A stretch of DNA of 64,000 nucleotides. Source: Chitinophagaceae bacterium (GTDB taxonomy: Bacteria > Bacteroidota > Bacteroidia > Chitinophagales > Chitinophagaceae). This document shows, piece by piece, positions 18,116 through 27,808 of this stretch (its first letter is position 1; each line of letters begins with the position of its first letter). Location: NCBI GenBank assembly GCA_016703625.1, contig JADJBP010000015.1, positions 6,805-70,804 of the forward strand, given 5' to 3'. Position numbers and translations under genes: made by a program. The notes under the pieces are model-generated. The model saw only the letters and a list, made by a program, of their open reading frames with translations. It had not been told where the DNA came from and searched no databases.

Positions 18116-18150
18116 AAAAGGACAAACTGAATTCTTAGTTTGTCCTTTTT
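18116..18150 (+). terminator. Terminator after tRNA-Leu
   Basis: AAAAGGACAAACT pairs perfectly with AGTTTGTCCTTTT around an eight-base loop, followed by further T residues. It starts four bases after the tRNA. Confidence 0.9.
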
Positions 18151-18179
18151 TATTTTTAAGCCTTTTGATTTCCTTTTTA

Positions 18180-18187
18180 TAGATTTG
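18180..18187 (+). promoter_or_regulatory. -7 box (TAGATTTG)
   Basis: TAGATTTG matches TAnnTTTG, 45 bases before the ATG at 18233. Confidence 0.4.
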
Positions 18188-18232
18188 TAAACGGCATCTT
18201 TTTAATTATTAACCGTCAGCTAAAAAACATCT

Positions 18233-18928
18233 ATGAAAAAATATTATGTAGTATCCGCAATTATCCTGGCATTTGGTTTTTCAGTAAATGCCCAAACCTA
18301 TAAAATTGATACGGCCAGGATCAATTTTGAAAACTTGCAACGGCCCAGTTTACTCGTAAAATATGATGCATCGCCCAAAACCGTAAAAAAGGCCTGGGAT
18401 GATTATTTAAAAAAGAACTATGATGTAAAAGTGAAAGGGATCGGTTTTTTAACCAACAAAGAGATCATCACAGCCACCGATGTCAGTATCGCAGCTATTT
18501 CAGACAAACGGATGAACATATACGCCAGTGTGACCGATGCCCCGGGCGAAAGATCGGAATTGAATTTTTTTACATCATTTGGATATGATTTTTTTATCGG
18601 GCCGGACAATTACCCCGCTGAATTTGCCGGCATGAAAAAGATCCTGAATGATTTCAGTATGGATTTTTTAATTGATTTTTACGGATCCGAAGCTTCCAGG
18701 ATAACCAGCGAGATCAAAGGGCTTGAAAAGGATATCCGTAAAAACAATAAAGACATTAAACAGAATACCCGTAAAGCCCGAAAAAAATCCAGTGAAGTAG
18801 CCAGCGGCATGCAGTCGAAAAATATTTCCCTGCAAATGGAAAATGACCAAAAGAAGATCAGGATCTCCGAACTGGTCAAAGAAATTGAAAATGTAAAAAT
18901 AAAGCAGGCCGGCATCACCAGGAATTAA
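18233..18928 (+). CDS. Hypothetical secreted protein with C-terminal coiled coil
   Basis: This 231-residue protein has a signal peptide (MKKYYVVSAIILAFGFSVNAQ) and a compact domain at residues 25-145. The last 80 residues are a highly charged coiled coil (EIKGLEKDIRKNNKDIKQN, ELVKEIENVKIKQ). I do not recognise a family. It is probably periplasmic or outer-membrane associated. It sits alone between the tRNA terminator and the DUF389 gene. Confidence 0.75.
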   Translation: MKKYYVVSAIILAFGFSVNAQTYKIDTARINFENLQRPSLLVKYDASPKTVKKAWDDYLKKNYDVKVKGIGFLTNKEIITATDVSIAAISDKRMNIYASVTDAPGERSELNFFTSFGYDFFIGPDNYPAEFAGMKKILNDFSMDFLIDFYGSEASRITSEIKGLEKDIRKNNKDIKQNTRKARKKSSEVASGMQSKNISLQMENDQKKIRISELVKEIENVKIKQAGITRN

Positions 18929-19161
18929 TTATACCGGGGCTGATTCTGCCATCCTGTTAATACCGGCTTCCATCAATGGTTTACTGAATTTACATATTCT
19001 GTTATTCAGCATGTTGGCAGTTATTTTTATTGATATCAACATTACATGTACGGTTCATTTTACATTTTTCAGATGATGTGAATGAAACAGCAGGTAAGAT
19101 AACAGCACCGGATGAAAAGGCCGTAACACTGAAGCATTAAATTCAATCAAATTTATTTTTT

Positions 19162-20466
19162 ATGAACTGGATCCAGCGGATTTTTAATATCAGGACCGGA
19201 ACGGATTATGACAAAACACATGCTGCAGTTACTGAGAACATCGGTATAAAAGGTGCCAACGTATGGCTGATGATCTGTTCTGCCCTGCTGGCATCGATCG
19301 GACTGGATACCAATTCAACTGCAGTGATCATTGGCGCCATGCTTATTTCACCTTTAATGTCACCGATCCTGGGTGTTGGATATTCAATTGGTGTGCACGA
19401 TAAAGAAATATTCTTACGGGCGGTCCGTAACCTTGCTTATGCTACTTTTTTCAGCCTGCTGACGGCTTTTTTTTGATCACCCCGCTGGGCCAGCCCACAT
19501 CAGAGATACTGGCAAGAACACAGCCCACTTTACTGGATATCGGCGTTGCTTTTTTTGGCGGCGTGGCCGGTATCGTTTCATTATCGCGTAAAGAAACAAC
19601 CATTGCATTACCCGGTGTAGCCATTGCAACAGCATTGATGCCCCCGCTTTGTGTGGCCGGTTTTGGTCTGGCAACGGGCAGGTGGGAGGTCTTTGGGGGC
19701 GCATTCTACCTGTTTTTTATCAATGCTGCCTTTATGCATGGTCAACCCCCTTTTAATTGTAAAACTTTTACACTTTCCCATTAAATCCTATATCGAAAAA
19801 GGGTAAACAAAAACGGGTTGCCCGTTATGCGTTATTTGTTTTGTTTTTGGTAAGTATACCGAGCCTTTGGTTTTGTACACCGTGTATCAAAAAAATAAAA
19901 CACAGTATATCATTAAACACCAGATCATTGATCCGTTCCGGAAAAAAGGCAACGAAATTTTAAAATGGGAAACCGAAGACCGGGATTCTGTGATCCTGGT
20001 GAAAACATTTTTTTCCGGATCAAATGTTACTGACGATGATAAAGCAGTTTATGAAAAGAAATTGAAAGACCTTGGTTTGCATAAATACCAGCTCCGGTTT
20101 TTCCAGATGAACCTGTCGAAAAATGAAATGAATAAAATGAGTTCGGAAATGACAGAAAACATCCTGAAAAATATTGAAATGCAGAACAGCCGGTATAAAG
20201 ACTCGCTGCAGGATGTGTATAAAAATATTGATGAAGGATTGCTGTTTGGCGAAGCAAAAGTATTTTATCCAAACCTGTTTGCTTTGGGGGTAAGCCCGGT
20301 AGTGATGAAAAGTAACAATAAACAGGATACGGTATGGTCGGCTTTTATACAATGGGACAGCCTGTCCGGTAAATTAAATAAAGCTGAAGCAGCACTTAAT
20401 ATTCAGCGTTATTTAATAAAACGATTACGCACAGATACCGTATGGATGCAGCAAACAGGTAAATAA
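19162..20466 (+). CDS. DUF389 family membrane protein, multiply frameshifted
   Basis: Three reading frames together make one protein. The DUF389 core (VWLMICSALLASIGLDTNSTAVIIGAMLISPLMSPILGVG) reads in 19162-19476, and ITPLGQPTSEILARTQPTLLD through a second hydrophobic block reads in 19473-19784. A hydrophilic C-terminal domain reads in 19867-20466. Breaks occur in a T8 run (about 19470), near the poly-C/T at 19745, at AAAAAGGG (about 19800) and near 19875; each is repaired by one base. The family is a polytopic inner-membrane protein of unknown function. The C-terminal extension (YDKxxxF-type, rich in Lys and Glu) is larger than the usual DUF389 core. Confidence 0.85.
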
Positions 20467-20518
20467 TTCCTGAATGGGAAAAGATAATTTTAATTATGTA
20501 CAAAGAATACAACCCGGG

Positions 20519-21571
20519 TCACCTGGGCCTGTAATCAAATACCAATACCGCATTTTCTTCCAGGCTGGCACTGGCAAATAATTCATACCTTTTTTCACCG
20601 GCTGTTATAACAATAAGTGCCGTGTTTGGCGGGATGCTGCCGAGGTTTTCGGCAAATAAAATGATCTCATGCCGGGTTTGGTTTTCATCCAGTTCAAGAT
20701 CGATATTGATGGCATTAACGGTAAGTAGTTTTTTGTTAACCAAAAGTTTGCCGTTGTAATATATACTAACGGTATCGCCATCTATTATTGCATTGTCATA
20801 AACTTTCAGGTTGATGGTTTTTACACCTACGGTAATACGGCTTTGTTCCTTGTTTTTTCGCTGGTCAAGCGTTTTTGAGATAACCATGCTGTCTTTTTTT
20901 ATGACAACAGGGGGTATGATATCCTTTTTTGGCGGCGGGTCAGTTTTTACGGTTGCCGGTAAACTGTCTTTGGGTTTTTCAACCGGAATATTTTTTACCA
21001 CGGGCGGTAAACTGTCCTTTGGTTTTTTGGGTACCTTTTTAGCGATGGTATCAAATATTTTTTTATCCCTCGCAATACAGTCTTTCATCAGTTCATGTAT
21101 TTCATAGGGTTTATCGGATACTTTTTTTATGTAAACATATTGGGATGAGGCCCGTGCCTCCGGGTCATCTTCAAAAATATTAAAAGGGGCAAACAGGGAA
21201 GATAAAATGGAAGCCGCACCCGGTTTTTCTTCCAGGATCTCCTCTCCCCGGAATACCTTATAATTCAGGTTCATTTTCATCAGCGTATGGCTCCCTGAAT
21301 TGTGGATAAAAAATTTACCGGTGATCACCAGTTTCATTTTCTTTTTATCAAAATAACCTTCAAAGAAAGCTTTACAAAAACTCCGCCGGTCTGCTTTTAC
21401 ATGGTCGTATGTATATCCACAGATCTTATCGCCGGTCTGGATGATATTCAACCGCAAAAACTGGTCGCCACCCAGGTCGCCTTCCCAGGTACCGGTAATA
21501 TTTTGGGCGGGAAGGTTAAAACCGATCAATACCAGGGCAAGGAAAATAATATGTCGTTTTACAGTACGCAT
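20519..21571 (-). CDS. Hypothetical secreted protein with lipocalin-like N-terminus
   Basis: The start is taken as ATG 21571 (MRTVKRHIIFLALVLIGF), which gives a proper signal peptide ending at PAQ. Residues 25-110 resemble a beta-barrel extracellular domain (ITGTWEGDLGGDQFLRLNI, GYFDKKKMKLVITG). Residues of about 175-245 form a Pro/Lys-rich linker with repeats of KPKDSLPPVVK. The last 110 residues form a beta-rich domain (VGVKTINLKVYDNAIIDGDTVSIYYNG) seen in other Bacteroidota secreted proteins of unknown role. It is likely exported; the function is unknown. Confidence 0.75.
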   Translation of the reverse strand: MRTVKRHIIFLALVLIGFNLPAQNITGTWEGDLGGDQFLRLNIIQTGDKICGYTYDHVKADRRSFCKAFFEGYFDKKKMKLVITGKFFIHNSGSHTLMKMNLNYKVFRGEEILEEKPGAASILSSLFAPFNIFEDDPEARASSQYVYIKKVSDKPYEIHELMKDCIARDKKIFDTIAKKVPKKPKDSLPPVVKNIPVEKPKDSLPATVKTDPPPKKDIIPPVVIKKDSMVISKTLDQRKNKEQSRITVGVKTINLKVYDNAIIDGDTVSIYYNGKLLVNKKLLTVNAINIDLELDENQTRHEIILFAENLGSIPPNTALIVITAGEKRYELFASASLEENAVLVFDYRPR

Positions 21572-21659
21572 TGCGTAAATAAATGTACAGCAAAAATTCA
21601 AAAAGAATTGTTATAAAATCTGTTAATTAACGGGGTAATTACAGGGTGGGCTGTATTTT

Positions 21660-22022
21660 CTATTCCTTTACCCGGGCAACCAGTTCTTTGATGATCCTGG
21701 TTAATTCTTTTTTGCGGGCCTTTACTTCTTTCATGGATTCAAAGTACATCATGCGCCTGTCTTTATAATCTCCTTCCAGGAATTCAGATTGTATGGAAAC
21801 GATTGCCGGGTGGTGAAAGATCAGGTGAACATGCTGCCGGGCTTTAACATGTATGGTTGCGAGGTCATCTGTAAAAAAACTGGGGGCATTCCATTTTACC
21901 CTTTCCGAAATGTCAGGGTTGGATTTAATAATATCCCGAACAGCCTCTATTGCATCTTTTAAAGGATGATCGAGCTGCTTCATAAAAGCATTCACATCAG
22001 CTGTTTTATTTTCAGGATTCAT
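21660..22022 (-). CDS. DUF1801 family protein
   Basis: The start is ATG 22022 (MNPENKTADVNAFM). The 120-residue protein matches the DUF1801 (YdhG-like) fold: residues 18-75 contain IRDIIKSNPDISERVKWNAPSFF-like sequence with the conserved KWNAPSF motif. It is a small cytoplasmic protein whose biochemical role is unknown. It lies alone on the minus strand, facing away from the doxX operon. Confidence 0.85.
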   Translation of the reverse strand: MNPENKTADVNAFMKQLDHPLKDAIEAVRDIIKSNPDISERVKWNAPSFFTDDLATIHVKARQHVHLIFHHPAIVSIQSEFLEGDYKDRRMMYFESMKEVKARKKELTRIIKELVARVKE

Positions 22023-22387
22023 AATGATCACCCGGGCTAATAACAGGAAATTTACTGAAAAATCACATAAAAACAGCATATACCCGGGCCGGCAATTTTT
22101 TAAAAAACGGTTTACCGGATATGGGCAGGCCGGTTTGCATCTGCATTTTTTTTCAGGGCAGCTTCATTTGTATTCCATTCATGAAATGTATTTGTTAAAA
22201 ACCGTTTGTAAAAAAGATAGCGATTCAATATTTTAGATGCTGCGTAACCCGGCATGATCACAGCCAGTATATCAATTCAGGAGATTTTTAATAACTTGTA
22301 AGGCAGGGATTCATATATTGTCATTTTCCCGACATTGTAATTTGCATATTTGTCTTAAAATTGCACATAAAAATTACATCTATCTAT
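22023..22387. other. Intergenic region without a recognised gene
   Basis: This 365-base gap separates the divergent DUF1801 and doxX genes. No convincing ORF, repeat or clear promoter box was found. TAAAATTGC at about 22355 is a weak -7 candidate for the operon that follows. Confidence 0.4.
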
Positions 22388-22774
22388 ATGGTTAAAAATA
22401 TTTTTACCTGGTTTTTGCGTATCATTGCGGCAGTCATATTATTACAGACATTATATTTTAAGTTTACTGCCAAACCGGAATCCGTTGAATTGTTTACCCT
22501 GATCGGTATGGAACCCTGGGGAAGGATCGGTACCGGAATAGCTGAGTTGGTCGCTTCCGTTTTATTGTTGATCCCCCGCACTACCTTATTGGGTGCATTC
22601 ATGGGAACAGGGCTCATGTCGGGTGCAATTTATTTTCATCTTACAAAATTGGGTATTAACTTTGGCGGCGATGTAATTTTGTTTGCTTTTGCAGTAATTA
22701 CTTTTACCTGTTGTATTTTATTGATCATTATTTACAGAAAAAATATACCACAACTTTTAAAATTAAAATTTTGA
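22388..22774 (+). CDS. DoxX-like membrane protein
   Basis: The start is ATG 22388 (MVKNIFTWFLRIIAAVIL). The 128-residue protein has four membrane helices at about 8-27, 45-65, 72-92 and 98-120, with the DoxX-like segment KFTAKPESVELF..IGMEPWGRIGTGIAELVASVLLLIPR. The family is an inner-membrane protein linked in some bacteria to redox functions; the activity here is unknown. It is the first gene of a five-gene run, and its stop codon overlaps the TTG start of the DinB gene (TTGA). Confidence 0.8.
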   Translation: MVKNIFTWFLRIIAAVILLQTLYFKFTAKPESVELFTLIGMEPWGRIGTGIAELVASVLLLIPRTTLLGAFMGTGLMSGAIYFHLTKLGINFGGDVILFAFAVITFTCCILLIIIYRKNIPQLLKLKF

Positions 22775-23268
22775 CCAGTGTTTTTAATAAATCGGCAGCG
22801 GCATTGAACAGTTTGACTGAAGTATTGATGCAATTACCCGGCAATGATACCTATGCAGCGCCTTGTACTGCATTAAGCAATGCAACCATTGGCCAGCACA
22901 GCAGGCATATTATTGAACTGTACCAATGCCTGCTTGAAGGATATGCTGACGGATCAGTCAATTATGATGAACGCAAACGCAACAGTCTTTACGAAAATGA
23001 TAAAACAGCAGCCGTTAACACGATAAAGGAAATTCAGCAAAAACTGGAACAGCCCGATAAAGTGCTTACCATAGTTTGCCGGGATGATAACGGTGCTGCA
23101 TACATTCAGTCAAATTATTACCGCGAGATCTTATACAACCTGGAGCATTGTATCCATCACCAGGCACTGATCAAAGTGGCCCTGCTTTCCATTAAGGATT
23201 TCCCGGTTGCTGAAGGTTTTGGTGTGGCCCCCTCAACCTTACAATACAGGCAGCAATGTGCACAGTAA
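22771..23268 (+). CDS. DinB/YfiT-fold protein with TTG start
   Basis: The best start is TTG at 22771, which overlaps the doxX stop as TTGA; no ATG is suitably placed. The 165-residue four-helix protein has the metal-binding histidines expected of the fold (GQHSRHIIELYQ, LEHCIHHQALIK). The DinB/YfiT superfamily includes metal-dependent thiol transferases and proteins of unknown function; it is not the DNA polymerase also called DinB. Its last 13 bases overlap the start of the NRDE gene, indicating coupled translation. Confidence 0.85.
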   Translation: MTSVFNKSAAALNSLTEVLMQLPGNDTYAAPCTALSNATIGQHSRHIIELYQCLLEGYADGSVNYDERKRNSLYENDKTAAVNTIKEIQQKLEQPDKVLTIVCRDDNGAAYIQSNYYREILYNLEHCIHHQALIKVALLSIKDFPVAEGFGVAPSTLQYRQQCAQ

Positions 23269-23984
23269 GTTTTGTTAGTACCCGGGATTCCGTTATTATC
23301 ACTTCAAACCGGGATGAACATATTCAGCGTAAAAATGCTGCTGCACCTGCATTGCATGAGGTGCAGCAAAAAAAGATCATATTTCCCAAAGATGCAAAAG
23401 CAGGCGGAACCTGGTTTGCTGCAGCAGATAACGGAACGGTTGCCGTGTTATTGAACGGGGCTTTTGTAAAACATATTGCCAGTCCGCCATACCGCAGGAG
23501 CAGGGGACTTATTGTACTGGATATTATTGAGAACAGTGACCCGTTTTTATTTTTTACCGGCAAACTTGACCTGGAAAAAATTGAACCTTTTACACTGGTT
23601 CTTTATCAATCAGGGATTTTACACGAGCTGAGGTGGGATGGACAGCATAAATTTGAACGGTCGCTGAACGCTGCCGGTAATTATATCTGGTCTTCTGCAA
23701 CTTTATATACAGATGATGTGATCGGCAGGCGGAAAAATTTATTTGAACGGTTCATAGATACCGGAGAAAATATCACGGCACCCCAGGTGCACCGGTTTCA
23801 TACCAGCAACGATGGAGACAATGAGAACGGTTTTGTGATAAACAGGCAAACGGGTATGAAAACTTTCAGCATCACCCAGGCGGTTGTAAAACCGGCAACT
23901 ATTGATTTTATACACACAGACCTGCTGCAGCAACAGCAATTTGAAAGAACCATGCCAATACATCAAGCCACAATACAACAATAA
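23256..23984 (+). CDS. NRDE family protein (TANGO2-like)
   Basis: This 242-residue protein starts with the family's conserved Cys2 (MCTVSFV) and contains the defining NRDE at residues 18-21, followed by the AGGTWFAAADNG motif and conserved NGYIWSS-like SSATLY. Relatives in eukaryotes (TANGO2) affect heme and lipid handling and have been proposed as heme chaperones; the bacterial role is not settled. It overlaps dinB upstream and abuts the ATP-grasp gene downstream with no gap. Confidence 0.9.
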   Translation: MCTVSFVSTRDSVIITSNRDEHIQRKNAAAPALHEVQQKKIIFPKDAKAGGTWFAAADNGTVAVLLNGAFVKHIASPPYRRSRGLIVLDIIENSDPFLFFTGKLDLEKIEPFTLVLYQSGILHELRWDGQHKFERSLNAAGNYIWSSATLYTDDVIGRRKNLFERFIDTGENITAPQVHRFHTSNDGDNENGFVINRQTGMKTFSITQAVVKPATIDFIHTDLLQQQQFERTMPIHQATIQQ

Positions 23985-25028
23985 GTGAAGAAATTTAAAC
24001 TGTTCGTACATAAACTTACACATTGGGAATACTGGCCTTTTGATATTGTATATATCCCCATGTATTTTGTCTGGTTTTACCATGCAGCCAGGGCAGGGTC
24101 TTTTTTCTTTTTTAATGCAGCCAATCCCCGTATAAAAAATGCAGGGTTCCTGATGGAATCCAAGAAAGAGATCTACGACATCATACCTGGTCAGTTCATA
24201 CCCCAAACATTATTTTTTAAGCACGGAACAGATGGTTCAGCCATTGCGGAAGCTGTTATTGCTTCGGGTATTTCTTTCCCCTGTATTGCCAAGCCCGATA
24301 TTGGCGGTAAGGGCAGGGGCGTAGAAAAAATTGAACAACTGCAGGATATTGTTAAGTATGCGTCAAAAATAAAAATGGATTTCCTGGTGCAGGAATTTAT
24401 TCCCTATCCCGAAGAAGTTGGCATATTTTATTGCCGGATACCTGGAAAAACAGCAGGTTTTATTTCCGGCATAGTAGCCAAGGAATTTTTGATCGTAAAA
24501 GGCGATGGGGTATCAACTTTAACCCAGCTTATCGAAAAAGATCCGCGTTATCATTTTCAGTTTAGCGCACTGGAAAAGATCTATGGCGAAGGGTTGAATG
24601 CGGTTTTGGCAAAGGACGAAATAAAGAATTTGGTGCCATACGGAAATCATGCAAGGGGTGCCAAGTTTATTGATGTGAGCCATTGGGCTGATGAAGCATT
24701 TACCAATACCTTCGACAGCATTTGTAAACAGATACCTGAATTTTATTTTGGCCGCCTGGATATTATGTACAGTAATCTTGAAGACCTCAAAGCTGGAAAA
24801 AATTTCTCGATCATAGAACTTAACGGTGCCGGCAGCGAGCCCACACATATTTATGATCCCGGCCATTCGCTGTTTTTTGCCTGGAAGGAAATTGCCCGGC
24901 ATTTTCACCTGTTGTGTACCATAAGTATTAAAAACAGAAAGCGCGGGTTCAGGTATCTAACCGTTAAGGAAGGCATGCAGATGTTTAAGGAGAATAATGC
25001 TGTTGTAAAAAACCTGAAACAGTTTTAA
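23985..25028 (+). CDS. ATP-grasp protein (D-alanine-D-alanine ligase-like)
   Basis: Translation begins at GTG 23985, immediately after the NRDE stop. The 347-residue protein has an N-terminal aromatic-rich segment, then an ATP-grasp fold: CIAKPDIGGKGRGVEKI (lysine and glycine-rich loop), FLVQEFIPYPEEVG, the catalytic-core RLDIMYSN and the metal-binding ELNGAGSEPTHIYDP. ATP-grasp enzymes join a carboxylate to an amine or thiol through an acyl-phosphate. The N-terminal domain differs from Ddl and the substrate is unknown. The membrane-like first 45 residues suggest peripheral membrane contact. Confidence 0.85.
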   Translation: MKKFKLFVHKLTHWEYWPFDIVYIPMYFVWFYHAARAGSFFFFNAANPRIKNAGFLMESKKEIYDIIPGQFIPQTLFFKHGTDGSAIAEAVIASGISFPCIAKPDIGGKGRGVEKIEQLQDIVKYASKIKMDFLVQEFIPYPEEVGIFYCRIPGKTAGFISGIVAKEFLIVKGDGVSTLTQLIEKDPRYHFQFSALEKIYGEGLNAVLAKDEIKNLVPYGNHARGAKFIDVSHWADEAFTNTFDSICKQIPEFYFGRLDIMYSNLEDLKAGKNFSIIELNGAGSEPTHIYDPGHSLFFAWKEIARHFHLLCTISIKNRKRGFRYLTVKEGMQMFKENNAVVKNLKQF

Positions 25029-25044
25029 ACGGCTTTAAAAACAG

Positions 25045-25911
25045 ATGAATACAGGAACCAATAAGAAACTGAAACGGGGATTGCTGTTTTTTACAGCATG
25101 CTGGATCATTTTTGCCCAAAGCTGCATGAAATTCAGGATCAGCGACAGCAAAGCAAAAGCAGAATTTGATAAGCTGGGTTTATCCATCAGTTTTCATTAC
25201 ACAACTGTTGATGATATTACCTTGCATTATACAAAATCAGGGTCTGATACAAATCCTACTTTATTTTTTGTACACGGTTCCCCGGGAAGCTGGGATGCAT
25301 TTAAAATGTATATGAAGGATACCATACTCTTACAGCATTTCAGGATCATTTAAATCGACAGGCCTGGATTTGGTTACAGCGATTTTGTAAGGGCCCGTAA
25401 TTTAGCGGAACAGGCAAAAATGATCAATGCCATCAATGAAAAAGAGGATAATAAAAAACCGGTGCATCTTATCGGCCACAGCATTGGCGCACCCGTCATT
25501 GTTCAGATGGCCCAGGATCAGCCAAACAGGTTTGCTTCGCTTACCCTGTTATCAGGTTCTATATCACCGGCACATGAGCCGAAAGAATACTGGCGGTATC
25601 TTTTTATGCATACTCCATTAAGCCTGTTGATGCCTGGCGCTTTCCGCCCATCAAACAACGAGATCATTTATTTTAAGAAAGAATTATACCGGATCGACAG
25701 CGGGTATGAAAAATTGACATTACCGGTTACTTTTATTCATGGTGAAGCCGATAAATGGGTACCGGTAAAAAATGTGGATTACGGTAAAAATAAACTGGTC
25801 AATAACCCCGCTGTGCAGGTGCAGATCATACCCGGTGCCGGTCACTTTATTCCCTGGGAAAACTATGATATTATACAATCACATTTGCTATCCCTGGCAA
25901 TTCCCGATTAA
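25045..25911 (+). CDS. Alpha/beta hydrolase lipoprotein with in-frame stop
   Basis: A lipoprotein-like signal (LLFFTACWIIFAQSC, lipobox Cys) precedes an alpha/beta-hydrolase fold. The oxyanion segment is FFVHGSPGSWDAF, the nucleophile is GHSIGAP, and the acid and base are HGEADKWVP and GAGHFIPWE. A TAA at 25351-25353 interrupts the frame where family members have ..IDRPGFGYS; the reading frame is unchanged on both sides, so this is a single-base nonsense change rather than an indel. It is either a base error or a recent inactivation. The substrate is unknown. It is the last gene of the doxX-dinB-NRDE-ATP-grasp run. Confidence 0.85.
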
Positions 25912-26123
25912 AAAAATCAACACAAACAGGTGGGTCCTTTTAAATAAAGGAAATATACGTATGTAATTCACGTAAATACACTAATGGTATTTACGATGTA
26001 GTGCCTGCAGTGCCACGCATTTCAAATTAAAGCTGAATTGCCGTTTATTCTGTCGAAAATATTCTACCTTCATATTACGTACAGGTTAAATTTATAATTA
26101 CAAGAAAAATCGTTATACCGAAA

Positions 26124-26750
26124 ATGAAAAAATTCCTGCTAGTTGATGATCACATGGTTGTACGTTCGGGTATAAAAATACTTTTATCAGATATTTATAA
26201 TCCTTCAGAAATTCATGAAGCCATGAATGGAGAAACGGCGATTGCCAAACTGAAGGAATCGAAATATGACCTGATCATGCTTGATATACAGATGCCAAAT
26301 ACGGATACACTCGGGCTGATGGAATACATTCATATCACCTACCCGGATGCCAAAGTGCTGATGTTTTCGATGAGTGCCGAAAATATTTATGCCAAGCGTT
26401 TCATGAAAGCAGGAGCTTACGGGTTTATATCAAAGGAATCACCGCTGGAAGAAATAACCCGTGCGATCAATGCCATACTCAATGGTAAAAAATACATCAG
26501 CGAATCATTGGCCGAAAAACTGGCCGAAGATTCTTTTTCGGGAAAGTCGGCCAACCCGTTCAACGAACTCTCGCCCAGGGAATTTGAAATTGTAACATTA
26601 CTGCTTGAGGGTAAAACGGTAACAGATATCTCCCATGCATTGAATATTCAAACGTCTACAGTTGGTACACACAAGGCCCGGTTATTCGAAAAACTGGGTG
26701 TTGCCAATATCCTGGAATTAAAGGAAATGGCCACTACGTATAACCTTTAA
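26124..26750 (+). CDS. NarL/LuxR-family response regulator (orphan)
   Basis: This 208-residue protein has a receiver domain with acidic pair DD at residues 8-9, phosphoacceptor Asp in LIMLDIQMPNTD and the conserved Lys in FISKESP. A LuxR helix-turn-helix follows (LSPREFEIVTLLLEGKTVTDISHALNIQTSTVGTHKARLFEKLG). No kinase gene is next to it, so its partner is unknown; the HisKA_3 kinase at 3290 is of the right class. The gene is free-standing. Confidence 0.92.
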   Translation: MKKFLLVDDHMVVRSGIKILLSDIYNPSEIHEAMNGETAIAKLKESKYDLIMLDIQMPNTDTLGLMEYIHITYPDAKVLMFSMSAENIYAKRFMKAGAYGFISKESPLEEITRAINAILNGKKYISESLAEKLAEDSFSGKSANPFNELSPREFEIVTLLLEGKTVTDISHALNIQTSTVGTHKARLFEKLGVANILELKEMATTYNL

Positions 26751-26768
26751 ATACCGCAGCTTTTACGG

Positions 26769-27799
26769 TTAATAGAAACCGGGGCACCTCACTTTATCAG
26801 CCGATGAATTATAATTATTGCGGAATGCTTTATAGGAAAGCGTTACTTCATAGGCTCCCCTGAACTGGGATGCGGTTTTCAGTTTACTGATATTTACATC
26901 ATAATTGATACCGATCCCGAATTGGTTATAGTCCAGTTTGATCACCGGCATGGTGCATCATTCCAGCGGTAAAACAATCCTGCTGAAAAAGCGATCTTTT
27001 GGTTTTCTTCCGCTTCAATAAAATCGTGGCTCAGTAACAACCCGCCCTGCACCTGCCGGGCACCTCCCTGCATAAAATAATCGGCATAAACGGTCAGTTT
27101 ATTTACAGCACTGATCGGTTTGGATAAGCCTGCATTGACCACGTATTTGGGATTCAGTACAATATCATATTCTTTTTGAAAGGCTACCTTTGGTTTTGTA
27201 AAATGAAATAAACCCACAGCTACATAATAACGGGTATCAGCACCCGCAATACTGCTGAAGTTTAATCCAACGGCAGCATCCCAGTACGTGGTACCGGTAG
27301 TGGTAAAAACCTGTTTGGTTGGATTTGACGGGCTGTAGGATCCATTAACGAACTGGTCATCAAAACTCAGCTGCGAAGGATCAAAACGCTGCATCACCGG
27401 GCCACCCATTACAGCTGCAGACAAGTAAGTGTCTTTTTCTGAATCCAGTGATTTATGAAAATTGAACACGGGCAAAACCTGTGTGCGCCTGAGCCTTGAA
27501 TCACCCGCAATGTCATTGGTAACCTGGAACCCGAAAGTGAAAAAATCATTTGTGTTCCTGTTCATGGGTTTTTTGTACTCTACGCCAAGTCCCATTGTGC
27601 GGTACGGCACGGTAACGCTTTGCCACTGGCTTCGGAATGCCGCCGTTACCCGTACATCACCATTGAATATTCCGGCGAGGGCAGGGTTTCTTAATAAAGG
27701 CAATTCATAGAATTGCGAAAAATTGATATCCTGGCTTTTTGCAAAATGTGCAACAAGTAAAAGAAAAATTACCAGCCCGGTTTTTAAAAGTTTTTTCAT
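26769..27799 (-). CDS. PorP/SprF family type IX secretion-associated membrane protein, frameshifted
   Basis: The start is ATG 27799 with a signal peptide (LVIFLLLVAHFAKSQ) followed by the PorP/SprF hallmark DINFSQFYELPLLRNPALAG. Barrel strands continue to YRWNDA, where a one-base loss near 26950 shifts the frame. The true ending (MPVIKLDYNQFGIGINYDV..) reads in 26769-26951. Family members are outer-membrane proteins encoded next to large type IX-secreted adhesins and help present them at the surface. It lies 9 bases downstream of the giant adhesin in the same operon. Confidence 0.92.
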
Positions 27800-27808
27800 A
27801 AGGATAAA

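Noticed and set aside
17867..18232. Additional tRNA genes near tRNA-Leu.
   Set aside because: Only one cloverleaf with GTTCGAATC could be built; the flanks are repeat and terminator.
22711..22770. Upstream extension of the DinB gene to a TTG at 22711.
   Set aside because: It would lie entirely inside doxX; the TTG overlapping the doxX stop fits the family N-terminus.
22771..23268. Possible DNA polymerase IV because the gene is of the DinB family.
   Set aside because: The sequence is a DinB/YfiT four-helix protein, unrelated to the polymerase of the same name.
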